The notes under the pieces: model-generated
Seen by the model: only the letters and a program-made list of their open reading frames with translations
Told to the model about the DNA's origin: nothing
The model's database searches: none
Part shown: positions 48,801 through 60,418 of the stretch, in pieces
How the letters are laid out: every line of letters begins with the position of its first letter
Numbering within the stretch: the first letter of the stretch is position 1
Origin: Hirsutella rhossiliensis
Lineage: Eukaryota > Ascomycota > Sordariomycetes > Hypocreales > Ophiocordycipitaceae
NCBI RefSeq assembly: GCF_020360975.1
Contig: NW_025408667.1
Location: 2,976,001-3,040,000 of the forward strand
Direction of reading: 5' to 3'
DNA length: 64,000 nt
Program-made: the position numbers and the translations under genes

Positions 48801-51800
48801 CGAGTCACAGCAGCCTGGCGGGCGGCGTTGTACAAAGCCTGCATCTTGCCAAACTTGACCAAGAAGTCGATGATTTTGCGGAATGGCTCTTCAACAAAGT
48901 TGACCTTGACGGACCCAGCCCGAAGGAAGATTGAGCTGTCGTGGCCCTGGTATGTCTTTTTGTTATTCGCATCAAACGTCTCGTACCGGAAGTCAGCGAG
49001 CTCGTTGCCCTGAATAGTGATGAGCTTGCGCAGACTTGAGTCCCTGGGCACTCCCAGATTCACATCGTCAACCAGAGACAAATCGCCGAGCTTGACGGAA
49101 ATCCGCATAGTGCCTCCGCGCAGGAAAATTCCAGCGTTAGCATGACTAAAGGAGAGCGTCGCCAGCCGTATGCCGTCATTGTTCAAAATGAGCCGGATGC
49201 CCTTGAGATCCACTTTGACCCTGATGGAGCCTGCGTTGGCGTTTTGGGTTGCTGGTGGCGAGACTGCAATCTCGCCCTCGACCTGATCGTTGCCGTCTGG
49301 CTCGGGAATTGCCTGCTGTCCTTGGTCATTGTTGCCACCGGTGAATGTGGTGAGGATAAAGTCAAGAAGTGTCAAGAGGGTCTTTCTGGTGACAACGAGA
49401 TTGATGGTTGATACGGAGGCGCCGATGTTTGTTTCAACTCCCTCGTACACGGGCATGAATTCCGGTGACTGCCGCTTGACCTTCATGTACTTGACATGAA
49501 CAAGGCTCCGTTCTGCTTGCAAGTCTTCACTGTCTCCCGACGAGACGATTGACTTGAACTCGCCCGGTGGGTCGTCGACAAAGTCCTCCACGAACACGGA
49601 CCCAAGCGACACTTCCGCGACCATGTCGTAGGGTCTTGTGTAGAATTCGAGATCGAATCGCTCAGCCACCAGTTCGACCAACAAGGCGTCGGGCTTCTTC
49701 CTGTCCGGATCACTCCGGTAAAGCGAGCCCTTGAGAGTATCCACCTTGAACTTGAACTCGAAGTTCCGCTGCTGTATCTTGAGCTGCTGCGAGTCCACGC
49801 CGTCCGTGGCATCCTCAAAGTCGTCGTCGTCGTCATCGTCGTCGTCGTCCATGTCATTGAGAATGACGGCGGTATGTGGCTGCAGGAACGGAAAAGCCGA
49901 GGACTGCCGACGCTCGCGCTGAGATTTCCGCCGTGACCTATTCGACGCGCTGCTAGCGAGGCGTGGCCGCGGGGACAGCCTGGGACGTTCTTGGGGTGCA
50001 ACTTCAGGCTGTTCCTCTTGTCCGATCTTGGGTATGGCCACGTCGATGATCCTCATCAAGTTCTTGTATTTGGAGTCGGATACCGTGGCATGCAGCATCG
50101 GCAAATGGCCAGATACCCGGAACTTGGTCAGATTGGGGGCTTTGGGCAAGATTGAAGTCTCCACGACAAAGTCGACGTTGATCTGCTCGACAACGTGCAG
50201 CGAAGAGCCCTCGCCCTTCACTGTCAGCTGCGCCTTTGTCTCCTCGATGGAAGGCCCAATGAGAACCTGGGTGGAGGTGAGCTTGACGATGAACTTGTCG
50301 TACATGACCGACTCCAACCGCTTGAAGTCCTCGTCACTGTATGACTGTCGCTGCTTCGACTGAATCTCCTTCATGGTGTCCTGGTCCACCAGCTGGCTGT
50401 TGACATGGATATGGCCCGCGTCGACAATAATGCAGGTAGATTCTCTTGTGGTGATGCTGACGGGAACTATGATGAGCGGCGCTTGCAGATCCAGCTTGGC
50501 ATTGACGGTTCTGTGCTCCTCCAGCGCAAACTCCAGCCCAGCGCGGGTCTGCTCCCTGAAGCCCTCGACGGTGGCACCAGCACTCTCCATCAATGCAGTG
50601 ATGGACTCCATGTGTCTCTCGGGGGGCCTGAAAAAGTCGACGATGCCGACGACGAAGTTGGGGTTCCAGACTATTTCGAGAGGTTTAAGCTTGCCGACAA
50701 CTGCGATGTCGCCCTCGCGCTCAATGGGGTTCTTCTCGACCTCGAACTGGAAAAAGGGTTCGTCACTGCTGTTTTCCAGCTCGAGCAAGGACAATCGTTT
50801 GCGCCCGTCTTTCCCGGGGGCATCTTTGACCCGCACAATCTCGGGATATAGACTGTTGGGTGTGGTGCCGTCGTTGACTCGCAATCCTCCAAGGCTCACG
50901 TTGGCAAGCAATGAGTCCTTTCGCTGCAGGGCCTTGGCCTTGAAAACGTCAAAGTGCAAGCTCAGGAGGTCTCTTGCCTTTCCATGGGGGCTCTGCTTGA
51001 GCGTAAAGCTTCCGGTGCTCAGGGAAGCCTCGACGCACAACTTGACGGCTTCGCGAGGAACGTCAACCGACTCGGCCAGGGCCGACTTTTCATCCCAGTC
51101 AATCATGTCATACAGCTCCTTTCGCTGTTCCTCAGTCATCTGCGTGTTCTCTTCATTCTTCTCAATCTTGCCCTGGGGTTTGGAGCCCCACATCCACGCC
51201 AGCCAACCCTGCTCCTCGTGCTGCTGCGTCTGCTTCTTCAACGCCTCGGCGTTTTCCTTCTTGAGCTGATTGCGAGCCAGGGATCGCCAGAACCGCAAGT
51301 CCTCGTAGTTCAGTTTCCACTCGAGCCTCGCAAGATCTTCGTTTTCCGTCGCAGACAGCTGCTGCTCCTGCTTCTGCTTTTTGAAGAGTTGAATGTATCG
51401 AATTCGGTCGTCGCGCCGCTCCCTGAAGTAGTCCCAGGTCCACTTTTGGTTCCTTTCGTGAATCTCACCCAGCACGGCATTGCCTGCGAATTGGAACCAA
51501 GCGCGGGGATCTTGGTCCGGGCGGACGCCCTTGGGCTTGAGCGCCTTGTATTCCTGGTGCCGGATGAAGTAGTGAAACAGGTCCACCATCATCAACGCGT
51601 CGCGATACTGGTCATCGTCGAGCACCAGACCGATTTCCTCAAACAGTAGGTTTGCCTTGAACCTTGGTACGCGGATGTCGCCGGACTTGCTGAGCTCGAT
51701 CTTGGCCTGTCCACTGACGGGTTTCAGAATGAACTGGTGGTTGGAGGAGGAGGCGCTGGTCCTGCTGATTAGACTCCTGAACTTGGCTATCATGTCTTCA

Positions 51801-52516
51801 TGAGATATGAGCTCGGGGGAGGATGGCGCAGCCTCGCGACCGCTCCCGAAGAGTTCGGTATCTGTGTTCCAGTACACGGCCAGCGCGCCCAAGGTGGCCA
51901 GCTTATGCGTGACGGACGTTGAGTGCTGGATGAAGGTCGGCTTCCATTGGCCATCGGTGCTGACGGCGGAGAATTCCTCGAGCGTCAGGCCCAAGGCAAA
52001 TGGGTGGCCGGGAGCCGAGATGGAGTCCTCGTATCGGACGTGGATGTTCTTGACAGTGACTTGAAGGTTGTCGATAATCTTGGTGACGAGGCTTTGGGTG
52101 AAGCTTTGGTTCTTCTGCTGCTCCTCCTGGCTCATGCCTTCTCTGTTTTTCTCCTTGAGCAGCTCGGCGCTGTCGAGCTTCTCCATCTTGAGCCGCTGTC
52201 CCCTCCGTTCCTCTTCGTCCTCGTCGTATTCGGCCTCCTCCTTGGGGCTGGCAAGCAGGAAGACATCCTCGATGAGGACCTTGACCGGGGCGCCGCGCAG
52301 GTTGGACCAAGGGATGGCGAGGGTAAGCTCGCCGAGGTGGCCCTCGACGACGTTGATTGGCAGCTTGAGCTGGTCGAGGGCTTCGCGGCGGAGCTCAAGG
52401 TTGCGCAGCTTGACATCGCCGGACCAGATGCCTACTTTGAGCTGTGTTGGATCAAAGTTCTGGACGTACATGCCCAGGAAGCGGTTGAGTAGGCCGGCCG
52501 CAAGTCCTTCCAACAT
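42843..52516 (-). CDS. vps13: vacuolar protein sorting protein 13 (Vps13), bridge-type lipid transfer protein
   Basis: Very large rod-like protein that carries lipids between membranes at contact sites (ER, mitochondria, endosome/vacuole, prospore-type membranes). Minus-strand exons 46044-52516 and 42843-45993, with a single 50-base intron, give 3207 residues (yeast Vps13 about 3144). The N-terminal chorein block is MLEGLAAGLLNRFLGMYVQN followed by LKVGIWSGDVKLRNLELRRE, the most conserved Vps13 motif. Repeating beta-groove segments follow. There is an aspartate run near residue 885 (nine Asp in a row), and a VAB-type region lies around residues 2000-2600. Toward the end is an APT1/ATG2-C-like helical region with ALYGVTAGANSLFTSVASGV and LGLATKPAVGVLDMASNVSE, and a PH-like end with FARILLIRSKRLTSEWDVPL. 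It is the largest gene in the window. Its intron-poor body is normal for the family. Confidence 0.97.
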
Positions 52517-53514
52517 GGCGACGGCGGTGGTGCCGTGACCCGGGCCGGGAAAACGGGGTTCGAGGGTGCGGTTCGGTGCTCAGAGGGGCAACATCGGTCG
52601 GCGGGCGGGCGCGCCGCGCGTCACAGTCGTGGGAAGGAGCTGTATCCGACACTCGTGGTTGATGCTGCGTCCGACACAAGTCGTGGGTGATTGAAATTGT
52701 ATGTCTTCGTCGTCGTCGTCGTCGTCGTCGTCGAGTGCGCTCGGTCACAGCGAGGAGGCGGGAGGGGTTTCAAGCTGCGGACCGTAGGTGGACGAGCTCA
52801 CGTCGGGGGGGGAGCTGGCGCACGGCGAGGACAGTCGAGTGCAGAGAGAGTATGGAAACAAGCAAACCCCAACGCTTTCTGTGCCTGATTGCTGAATGTA
52901 TGTACAAATGGACAGCGTGAGCCTTGGAAGAAGGAAGGATTGGATCAGTTACCCCAGCTCTGCGGAGGGGTCCATCAAGTGCCCATACCGAGGTACCTGC
53001 CCTAGACGCGGTGCAGCCAGTACGCTGATGTACCTTTCTATCTGCAGGCAGTGCCTTTTCTTGTTTGGGAGCACAGAGCAAGTGTGTGACGTAAGGCAGC
53101 GTCAAGCAAGGAAGCAGCTGCAGCCTGGCTAAAGACGGGAGCACCGCGGCAAAGAACCTCCTTCGTACTGTACATTTTTAGGTAAATAAATCGATAACCG
53201 GCCGTTGCATCAGCCACTTGACTTCGCTGCAGCTGGCGGCGGTGGGGCCTGACAAGATGCATCTTTACCGGCATGGCGAGGGCATGTGGAGTGGCCATCA
53301 ACCCGGAGCGCTACCCTAGACTTGAACGGCAATCGGCAGTAGGGGATAAGAAACAGGAAATGAAGACGAAACGAGGTCATATCCAACGTGAATGCTTTGA
53401 AAATATATCGCTATTCGAGCGCATGTGCCACAATATATATATATATATGTTCATCTATATGTATGTACCTCGTATACTTATTTCCTTGCCTTGTAAAGGC
53501 AGTAAACAGCTTCA
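52517..53514. other. intergenic, VPS13 promoter and GH43 3' side
   Basis: 1.0 kb with no gene seen. A GTC-repeat lies close to the VPS13 start. An AGGTACCT palindrome is at 52991 and an AT dinucleotide run at about 53433-53450. Confidence 0.5.
52706..52734. repeat. (GTC)n trinucleotide repeat
   Basis: About nine tandem GTC units in the presumed VPS13 leader, some 190 bases upstream of its ATG. It is the same motif class as the (GAC)n before the SulP gene and the Asp run inside VPS13. Confidence 0.8.
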
Positions 53515-54573
53515 TCAGAGAAACTTCTTGACTTTGCCAAGAAGGCCTTGGACTTGCGGAGGAGCCTTGTTCAGCATCTGGTCAAACTTCTGCTTCGTCT
53601 GACCACCGCCATGTCCGGCCGTCGGAGCACTCCCGCAGTGGCAGCAGATGGGCGCGCAGTGTGGCCCAAACATGTGTGGATCCATACTCAACACGCGTGC
53701 CTTTCTGTTGTCCCATCCTTGGCCATAGTCTGCCGTCGCGTGGTAGACGCAGAATATGCGGCCGTCGTTGTACGGACTCGGCAGGAAACTCGCGTGACCC
53801 GGGCCAAAGGGCCCTCCGTGTTTCTGGTTGCTCTTGAGCAGGGGCGCCGGTCGCTTGGACCACGACTCGGGACGCAGCGGGTCCTGGCCGGCCAAAGCCA
53901 GCAGACCCAGCGTGTACTCGCTCGTCCAACTGCCGTGGGCCGAGTAGACGATGCCTCTGAAGCCGGGGAAGTCGACCCACGTCGGACCTTCGGCGACGCC
54001 GCGCTTTCCGCCGTCGGGGCGTTCCCATGGCTGATCGGCGCGGCAGATGCAGACCATGGAGCCCTCAACGGCCTCGGCAGGGCCGGCCATCTTTATAAGA
54101 AACAGGTCTTGCTGTGTATCGCTGTCGTCGCCGGGGGGCCAACCGCTCCAGCAGCAGTAGAGATCGTGGCCGTTGGTGCTAAAGACGGTGGCGTCGATTT
54201 GCCAGTGATGGGGCATTCCTTTCAGAGGGCCGAGGAACCGCCAACCGGTCGGGTCCATGGGGTCCGGCTTGGAAGACTCGAGCACCAGAGTCCTGTGGCC
54301 GGGGTTTCCGACGTCGGGCGGAGCGCCGCAGGTGTAAATGTACCATTTCCCCTTGAGGTAGTGAAGCTCAGGCGCCCAGATGTCGGCGGACCAGGGCGAG
54401 CCCGGAGGAGGCTGCCAGATGACGGATTTGCGGCAGTTGTGAAAGTTTTCCAGGTGCGGCGAGGCCCAGATCTCGACTCGGTTGCCGAGGGTGAAGGTCA
54501 AGTAGAACTGGCTGTTGGCGGCGACGATCCACGGATCCGGGGTGTCGCAGTCGCAGATGGGCTTGTTGGACAT
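53515..54573 (-). CDS. glycoside hydrolase family 43 protein (arabinosidase/xylosidase type)
   Basis: Single-exon gene of 352 residues. The five-blade propeller triad can be placed: base Asp13 in TPDPWIV, modulator Asp127 in HWQIDATVF and acid Glu195 in VAEGPTWVDFPG. Further family blocks are SADIWAPELHYLKGKWYIYT, GIVYSAHGSW and HGGPFGPGHASFLPSPY. GH43 enzymes cut arabinose or xylose from plant cell-wall or other glycans. No signal peptide is seen: the start MSNKPICDCD is hydrophilic, and the frame upstream has no ATG, only a TTG at 54679-54681. This points to a cytosolic enzyme, to non-classical secretion or to a missed upstream exon. The C terminus is unusual, with a Cys/His cluster (HCAPICCHCG) and a basic tail. 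Exact substrate is not decided. Confidence 0.85.
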   Translation of the reverse strand: MSNKPICDCDTPDPWIVAANSQFYLTFTLGNRVEIWASPHLENFHNCRKSVIWQPPPGSPWSADIWAPELHYLKGKWYIYTCGAPPDVGNPGHRTLVLESSKPDPMDPTGWRFLGPLKGMPHHWQIDATVFSTNGHDLYCCWSGWPPGDDSDTQQDLFLIKMAGPAEAVEGSMVCICRADQPWERPDGGKRGVAEGPTWVDFPGFRGIVYSAHGSWTSEYTLGLLALAGQDPLRPESWSKRPAPLLKSNQKHGGPFGPGHASFLPSPYNDGRIFCVYHATADYGQGWDNRKARVLSMDPHMFGPHCAPICCHCGSAPTAGHGGGQTKQKFDQMLNKAPPQVQGLLGKVKKFL

Positions 54574-55357
54574 GTTTGTGGATGTTGGCTGATGAGAAGG
54601 CGTTGATGGTTCGTGGTGAATTGTTGCTCGGGGAGTGAGTGAGCCGTGGTGACGTATGAATGCTGAAGGGTTTCGTTTCAAATGCTGGTTGAAACAAGCT
54701 CAAGGGCGATTGACTTCAGCCAGCCACTACTATTAAGCTATGGCTTTGTTTAATTAATCTACCGGCAGAGGAAGCTAGCTTTGGCACGTTTCCATCTCGA
54801 GGGACCGGTCTCTGGTAGCTCAAGGAGAGTCTTCCACTCGCAATCGCGAACGGCCAAGTCTCGACAAGCTCCCACCGTCAAGGTCGATGGGCCCCATGAC
54901 GTCATTGGACTCCCAATCCCCCAAGCCTTCCGACTGCCATTGTCTTGAGCCCAGCATCCGAGAGATGGCAGGTGGCAGCCGAAGCCCACCTGCAGGCCCA
55001 GAGTGAGATGCATCGGTACTTGCCTGTACCTGGCGTCTACTGTACCAGCAAAGCCGGCTGTCCCAACCCTTCGACTACGGTGCGATGATGGCATACATAC
55101 GTATGCCGCCTTTCAAGGTTAATGCTCAGCATTTTTTTACCAGCCGCCCACCCGGTTCCTGGCCGGTGTAAGTTACGGTACTACAGTACTGTAGCATACC
55201 TCTTATCCCTCCCTTCTTGTGCTCTCCCAACCCCCCTCCCGCGCCGTCTGACGTCAGTCAAAGCCTGCTCTCCCACCACCTGCAGAAATACGCTTCTTCC
55301 TCCCCAAGGTCGAGCTGTCTCGTATTGGCGCCTCGGTGATCCGACCTCGAGTCCGCC
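54574..55357. other. divergent promoter region (GH43 / TMEM69-like)
   Basis: 784 bases between divergent starts. No gene is seen. Several short inverted TACGTA-type and GTAC-rich motifs occur near 55095 and 55176. Confidence 0.5.
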
Positions 55358-56804
55358 ATGTTTCGAGCCTCGCGTTCCCTCCTCCGCCTCGCCCCGCGGG
55401 CCTCTCCATTGCCCTCTCGCTCCCTGCCCAGACCATGTCCTCCAGCCGCCTCGTCACCTCTGCCGTGGTCGGTCCCCGTAGCTCGCTTCGCCAGCAGCAG
55501 CGACAAATCAACCCCCCCTCCGCCCAAGCAGCCAATTGACCGCGATCGTGAGAAGGAGCTGGGCCAAAGGACACTCGAGGCCCGTCCCGCCGAGGTTTCG
55601 GGTCAAAGCTCGGTGCGCCATGTAATGGAGGGTTCGCAAGGCAGAGACGACGCCGACCTGGGCCAAGGACTCAAACATGACATTGTAGAGAGCCGCCCAC
55701 GACCAACCAACCGTTGCGCATGCTGATCATGCAACAGGACATCGTCCATAACACGTTCCGTCTTTCTCGAGTTCCCCGAGAATCTCACATCCTTGGCCTC
55801 GCCGGCAGCCTGCCGTACCTGGCCACCTCTCTCTCCACCGTCTTCCTGGCCTGGGATCTCAACAAGGAACTGCCCACGGGCAATGCCTTTTACGACGCCA
55901 TCTTCGTCAACCACGAGACGGCGCAATGCCTTCTCAACGTCATCGAGCCCTTGCAGCTCGGTTACGGAGCCGTCATCATCTCCTTCCTCGGCGCAATCCA
56001 CTGGGTAGGGAGGCGGCGTCATTGCTGACTTTGGCTCAACGGACCGACTGACGTGGCTTCTCGTAGGGACTGGAATATGCCGAAAAGGCGCCGTTGCTGG
56101 AACGCACCCGCTTTCGCTACGGCATCGGAGTCATGGCATCCGTCGTCGCCTGGCCCACCCTCCTCATGCCCATCGAGTATGCCCTGACGACCCAATTCAT
56201 GGCCTTTGTCGCCCTCTACTTTGTCGACTCGCGGGCCGCCGTCCGTGGCTGGGCGCCTCCCTGGTACGGCATCTATCGCTTCCTGCTCACGGCCATGGTC
56301 GGTCTCGCCATCCTAGTCTCCCTCGTCGGACGTGCCAAGATTAGCACGCACGGCCGTCTAACCACGCAGGGCCTGAGCTCCAGCATGTCCGCCCCGGGCA
56401 TTGCGGACCACGACACGGACTGGACCAAGCTCGAGGCCGAGGAGAAGGAGAGGATTCGGAAGGAAAAGGAGGAGGCGGAGAAAAAGGCAAAGAAGGAGGC
56501 GGCGGCCAGGAAAAAGGCAGAGATGAAGGGCGACGGCAAGGGCGCAGAGAGAAAGGAGGGAAAGAATAAAGAGGCCAAGGACAATAAGAGTGAGGCGAGT
56601 GGCCAGAAGGGCGGCGACGGACAGCAAGATGACACGAAAGATGACGCGCAAAATGATGATGACAAGGATGGCGAGAACGAGGACAAGAGCGGCGAGAACG
56701 AGGACAAAAGCGACGAGAAGCAGGGCAAAAAGGCAGGCGACAAGGGCAACGACGAGCCCAAGAGTCAAGGCAGCGACAAGAAAGAAAAGGACGCAAAGAA
56801 ATAG
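55358..56804 (+). CDS. TMEM69/DUF3429-like mitochondrial inner-membrane protein
   Basis: Exons 55358-55684, 55738-56004 and 56067-56804 give 443 residues. The first ~50 residues are Arg/Ser/Pro/Ala-rich without acids, opening MFRASRSLLRLAPRASPLP, a classic mitochondrial presequence. The DUF3429 core begins near residue 115 (TFRLSRVPRESHILGLAGSL). It has about five membrane segments, among them PYLATSLSTVFLAWDL, YGAVIISFLGAIHW and FLLTAMVGLAILVSLVG, with the family's GAIHWGLEYA spanning the second intron. From about residue 315 the protein becomes a Lys/Glu/Asp-rich tail of some 130 residues of low complexity. Function of this family is not established; it is placed in the inner membrane by homology. 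The first donor (GTAGAG) is weak but the joined frame is good. Confidence 0.83.
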
Positions 56805-57535
56805 GGGGCCAACGCCGCACTTTCACTGCCATGGCGCGGAGAATTTCCCAGATCGAATGGCGTTTGAGCAGGGCCAGCCAGCCTTTTCACGACAGCCGTT
56901 TCACAAGGCTAAGGTCCTACCTACGTCTTTTAGAAGCCACTGTGACTTTTCCCCTTTGTTTGGCTGTCTTTGGTGGTAGGGTAGGGCTTCTTTCAGCAAG
57001 CAGTGCGGTTTCCGGATTTAATAAACTCTGATCATACGAGCAGATGCACATCGACGTCTCCGTCACAATGATCCGGCTCGTCGTGTGCCCTTACACTGCG
57101 ATGCTCTATCACTGTCCGCCCCATCTTGGGACATGAGCAATGAACGGCAACAGGGAGCACCGTCAAGAACCACCGCTGAAGCTCATGAAAACTACTAAAC
57201 CCGTACTGCCATGTCATTAAGATGACTGAAAACGTCGTGTCCGCACAACGAGAACCCAATTTCGAAGCCCGGCAAGCTATTTGACGCAAGTCTGCATAGC
57301 CGCCGTCTACCTCGTACAAATAACACAACCGCCGCATCATCCCTGACCATTCCTCTCCTTCCCCTCACCATCACTGCTCCCTGAAGCAAACGCTGAAGAA
57401 ATGGGGGGTATGTTCCCAACGCCCTAGCAAATGCACTGATATCCTCCATAGCTTCATTGTCGCTCCAAGCGTGTCGCGCTGTGCCAGCCCATATGCCATT
57501 ATCAAGCAAACCGAAGTCAACGAAATAATCTAAAA
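56805..57535. other. convergent intergenic region
   Basis: 731 bases between the 3' ends of the TMEM69-like gene and the Stu2-type gene. A minus-strand open frame at 57195-57539 overlaps the Stu2 stop but shows untypical codon use, so it is treated as 3' untranslated sequence. Confidence 0.5.
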
Positions 57536-60418
57536 TCATTCTGCCGTCTCTCCTCTCCTCTTGCCTGGAGGGCTAGACTTCATGGTCGAGCGAAACCCTG
57601 CTTTGCCTTTATGCGCTTTGTCAGTCTCAGTGGTCTCGGCCTTGGTAGGAATGCGTACCTTCATCTGCTCGATTCGAGCCTTCAACTGACTTGTCACTTC
57701 GGCGGCTCTCTTCCAGCTCTCTACACCACCGCTGCCAGAGGGCTGCGGAAGGGACGAGGTAGGACGCTCTCTCGTCATGCCGGTGCCCGAGTCGCCGTCT
57801 TCTTGCGGGAACGGGGCGCTCCGGAAACCCCTGGCAGGGGACCCCCGCCCCGACGACGCAGCGCTCCCGGTAAACCGCACATCTGGGCTCAGTTTGTTTC
57901 TCGGATAAACCGCTTCTCCATTTTCCTTCTCCTCAGAAAACGTGCTCGTGAAGCTGACGCGGTTACGGTTGGCCGACGCGGATCCGGGATCCCTGTAGAT
58001 GCCAGCGTCGTCGTGGGTAGGCGACATGATGACTGGCGACGAGTTTCAGCAATCTTGGCACCGCAGCGACTGTCATGATGGACTGTTAAAACTTACCTGG
58101 ACTTGCCATGCCTGACGAGACACCGAGTCCTTCGGCGCGGCTCAGCGCTCTCTTCAAGCGCTCCAGCTCCCGCCTCAGCCTCTCATTGACCTGCTCTGTC
58201 GCCTCTGCGTCACTGCGCGCACGAACAAGCTGCGTCTCCTTCGCCTTGATGCTCAAGACATCACGTGTGTGATCTTCAATCAGGCCGGCGTTCTGGTTCT
58301 TCAGTTCTTGGATCTCAGACATGAACTTGCTTCGCTCCTGGCGCACGTCGTCCAATTGGCGATTGAGCCGCTCGTTCGAGGCCCGGAGCTCTTCCAGCTC
58401 GGCTCTCTCAATGGCAGTGAAGCCGCTCGACGCGACGGGAGTCTCCGGCAGGGGCTGAGTGGGCGGCGGCGCCGGTTTCGCCAACGAACGGCCGGTGAGA
58501 CCCCTTGGCAGACCAGCGCGGGGCTGAACGGAAGGCGGTGCAGGCTCGTCATCGGCCGGCATAACGGGGGGGCCAGCCGCGGCCCGGCGAGGGGAGGCCG
58601 TGCCAGGAGCACCGAGGGTTCTCTTCTGTGGAGCCTTGAGGCCGGCAAGCCCAGAGGATTTGGGCATGCCTAATTTGCTTCCCGCCGCGGTTGCTCTGGG
58701 CGTTGGTTGCGGGGCAAGGGGACTCGATTCGGCTGCCGAAGCGAGTGGTGCAGCCTTCTTGACGGCTGGCTTTTTGGCACCGAGGAGTTTCTTTGCCGAA
58801 GGCGGCGGAGCCTTCGGAGCTGGTGCGGGCTTGGGCTTCTCCTTGGCCTTGACCTCAGCCGTCTCAAAGTACTCCTTGACCTTGTTCTTCCGAATGTCGT
58901 CGAGGCCATCCAGGTATGGCGTCATGGCTCGCTCGCCGATGATCTTCATAACGGTCCCAAGAATCTCGGCGCCGCCATCTCGCAGGGCAGGGCTCGATTC
59001 CGACAGCAGCTTCTTGCCAGACTCGCAGATGGACGCTATTTCGGGTTTGCTGGGGACATCGCGCGTCGTTTGTAGACAGCGAATGAGAAACTTCATGGTA
59101 CCCTCTTTGACCTGAGGATTCTTGTTGCCTAGGTAGGCGATGATGTCTTCAAGACAGTCGGTCAGGCTGGTGGCCTCAAAGACGGCATCGAGGGCTGCGC
59201 CAAGAGCATCGGCGACGGATGCCTTCTTCTCCTTCAGCCGATCCATGATCGGCTGCATGACGACGGCTCGGTACTTGCCAAATGCTTCACGCAGGCCCCT
59301 GGCCAGCAGCTCGATGCACTGGGCAGCCTGGGTGACGACGGCAACGTTTGCGTCCTTCATACACTTGGCCAGGCCCCTGTTGACCTCATGGAAGTCGCTG
59401 TCTTTGATGCGAGGCACGTTGATGGCCTGCGCGAGCGCCTCGACAGCCTCCTTGCGGTCTTTCCATTTCGAAGACGCCAGCATGTCGCTGAAGTTGGGGG
59501 GGATCTTCTTGGAAATGTCTTGGGGTTCGGCGAGGGAGAAGGCGTCGACCTCTGCGCCATTGTCCTGCTCGTCCTCGGGTGCCTCGACATCGTCGGCGCC
59601 TGCGGCGGGAGCGGCTTCTGAGGCAGCCTGCTGGGAGCGCAGCAGCCTTTCCTGCTTTGGCGGGGGCTCAGCCTTGATCTTTTCGAACTGGGCTTCCAAG
59701 TCGGACTGCTGAGTCGGTTTGAGGTCTCCCCAGAACATGGGCTTCATGGCTTCGCGGAGCCAGCGGTACAGCTCAACGGTGAGGCTTGTCGCCTCGGCGC
59801 GCACGTTCTTGTCGGCGGCACCAAAGACTTTGGGCAGCACCTTGAGGACGGGCTTGGGATCCACCACCTTGCAGCCGAAGCTGCGGACGATGGCGGCCAG
59901 TGCATTCAGGGTGGCGGCAACGTTCTTGGGCACCTTGTTGGAAAGGCCGGGCATGACGTCCTCGACAACAGGAGCGGCCACGTCAAGCTCGATGTACAGT
60001 AGGATGGCCTCGAGCGCATTTTGCTTGATGGCAGCCCTTGCGGACGACAGGCACTTCTCCACCATGGGCGTTATGGTCAGGGCGCGGGTGCGCAGGGCGC
60101 AGTCTTGTCCGCCAAACTTGAGAAAGGCGCAAAGGGCGACAACAGCCTCTTGCTGAGCGGCAACATTGGAGTCGGTCACGGCAGACTTCCATAGGTGAGG
60201 TTCGTTGAGGAAGGGGCGAAAGCATGGGTCGGACTCGTCGGGAGATTCGGAAAACTGCTTGGCCGCAGCCTCATAGGCCTCCTTTCTGACTTTCCAAAGC
60301 TATACGGCGGCATCAGCATATTTCATCCGCAATGAGGGCGATGACAGGCAGGGCGACGTACCTTGTGGGTGAAGCGATCGGGCCACGGCAGAGAGGCCAA
60401 GTCTTCGTCGTCAGCCAT
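57536..60418 (-). CDS. XMAP215/Dis1 family microtubule polymerase (Stu2/Alp14/AlpA type)
   Basis: Microtubule-associated TOG-domain protein that binds tubulin and speeds plus-end growth at spindle poles, kinetochores and cytoplasmic microtubules. Minus-strand exons 60362-60418, 58097-60299 and 57536-58032 give 918 residues. TOG1 starts at the N terminus (LPWPDRFTHKLWKVRKEAYE, joined over the first intron) and runs to about residue 240. TOG2 starts near residue 285 (FSDMLASSKWKDRKEAVEAL) and ends near 540. A basic Ser/Pro/Ala-rich linker follows, then a coiled coil at ~650-750 (ELEELRASNERLNRQLDD), and a C-terminal region that probably binds TACC- or Bik1-type partners. Two TOG domains and a coiled-coil dimerisation region match the yeast and S. 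pombe form. The C-terminal end may be altered by an optional intron (57598-57658). Confidence 0.92.

Noticed and set aside
54574..54681. N-terminal extension of GH43 from a TTG codon
   Set aside because: It needs a non-ATG start and adds a Thr/His/Pro-rich segment that does not look like a signal peptide.
57195..57539. 114-codon minus-strand frame right after the Stu2 stop
   Set aside because: It starts by overlapping the stop codon but has untypical codon use for this genome. It is most simply 3' untranslated sequence.
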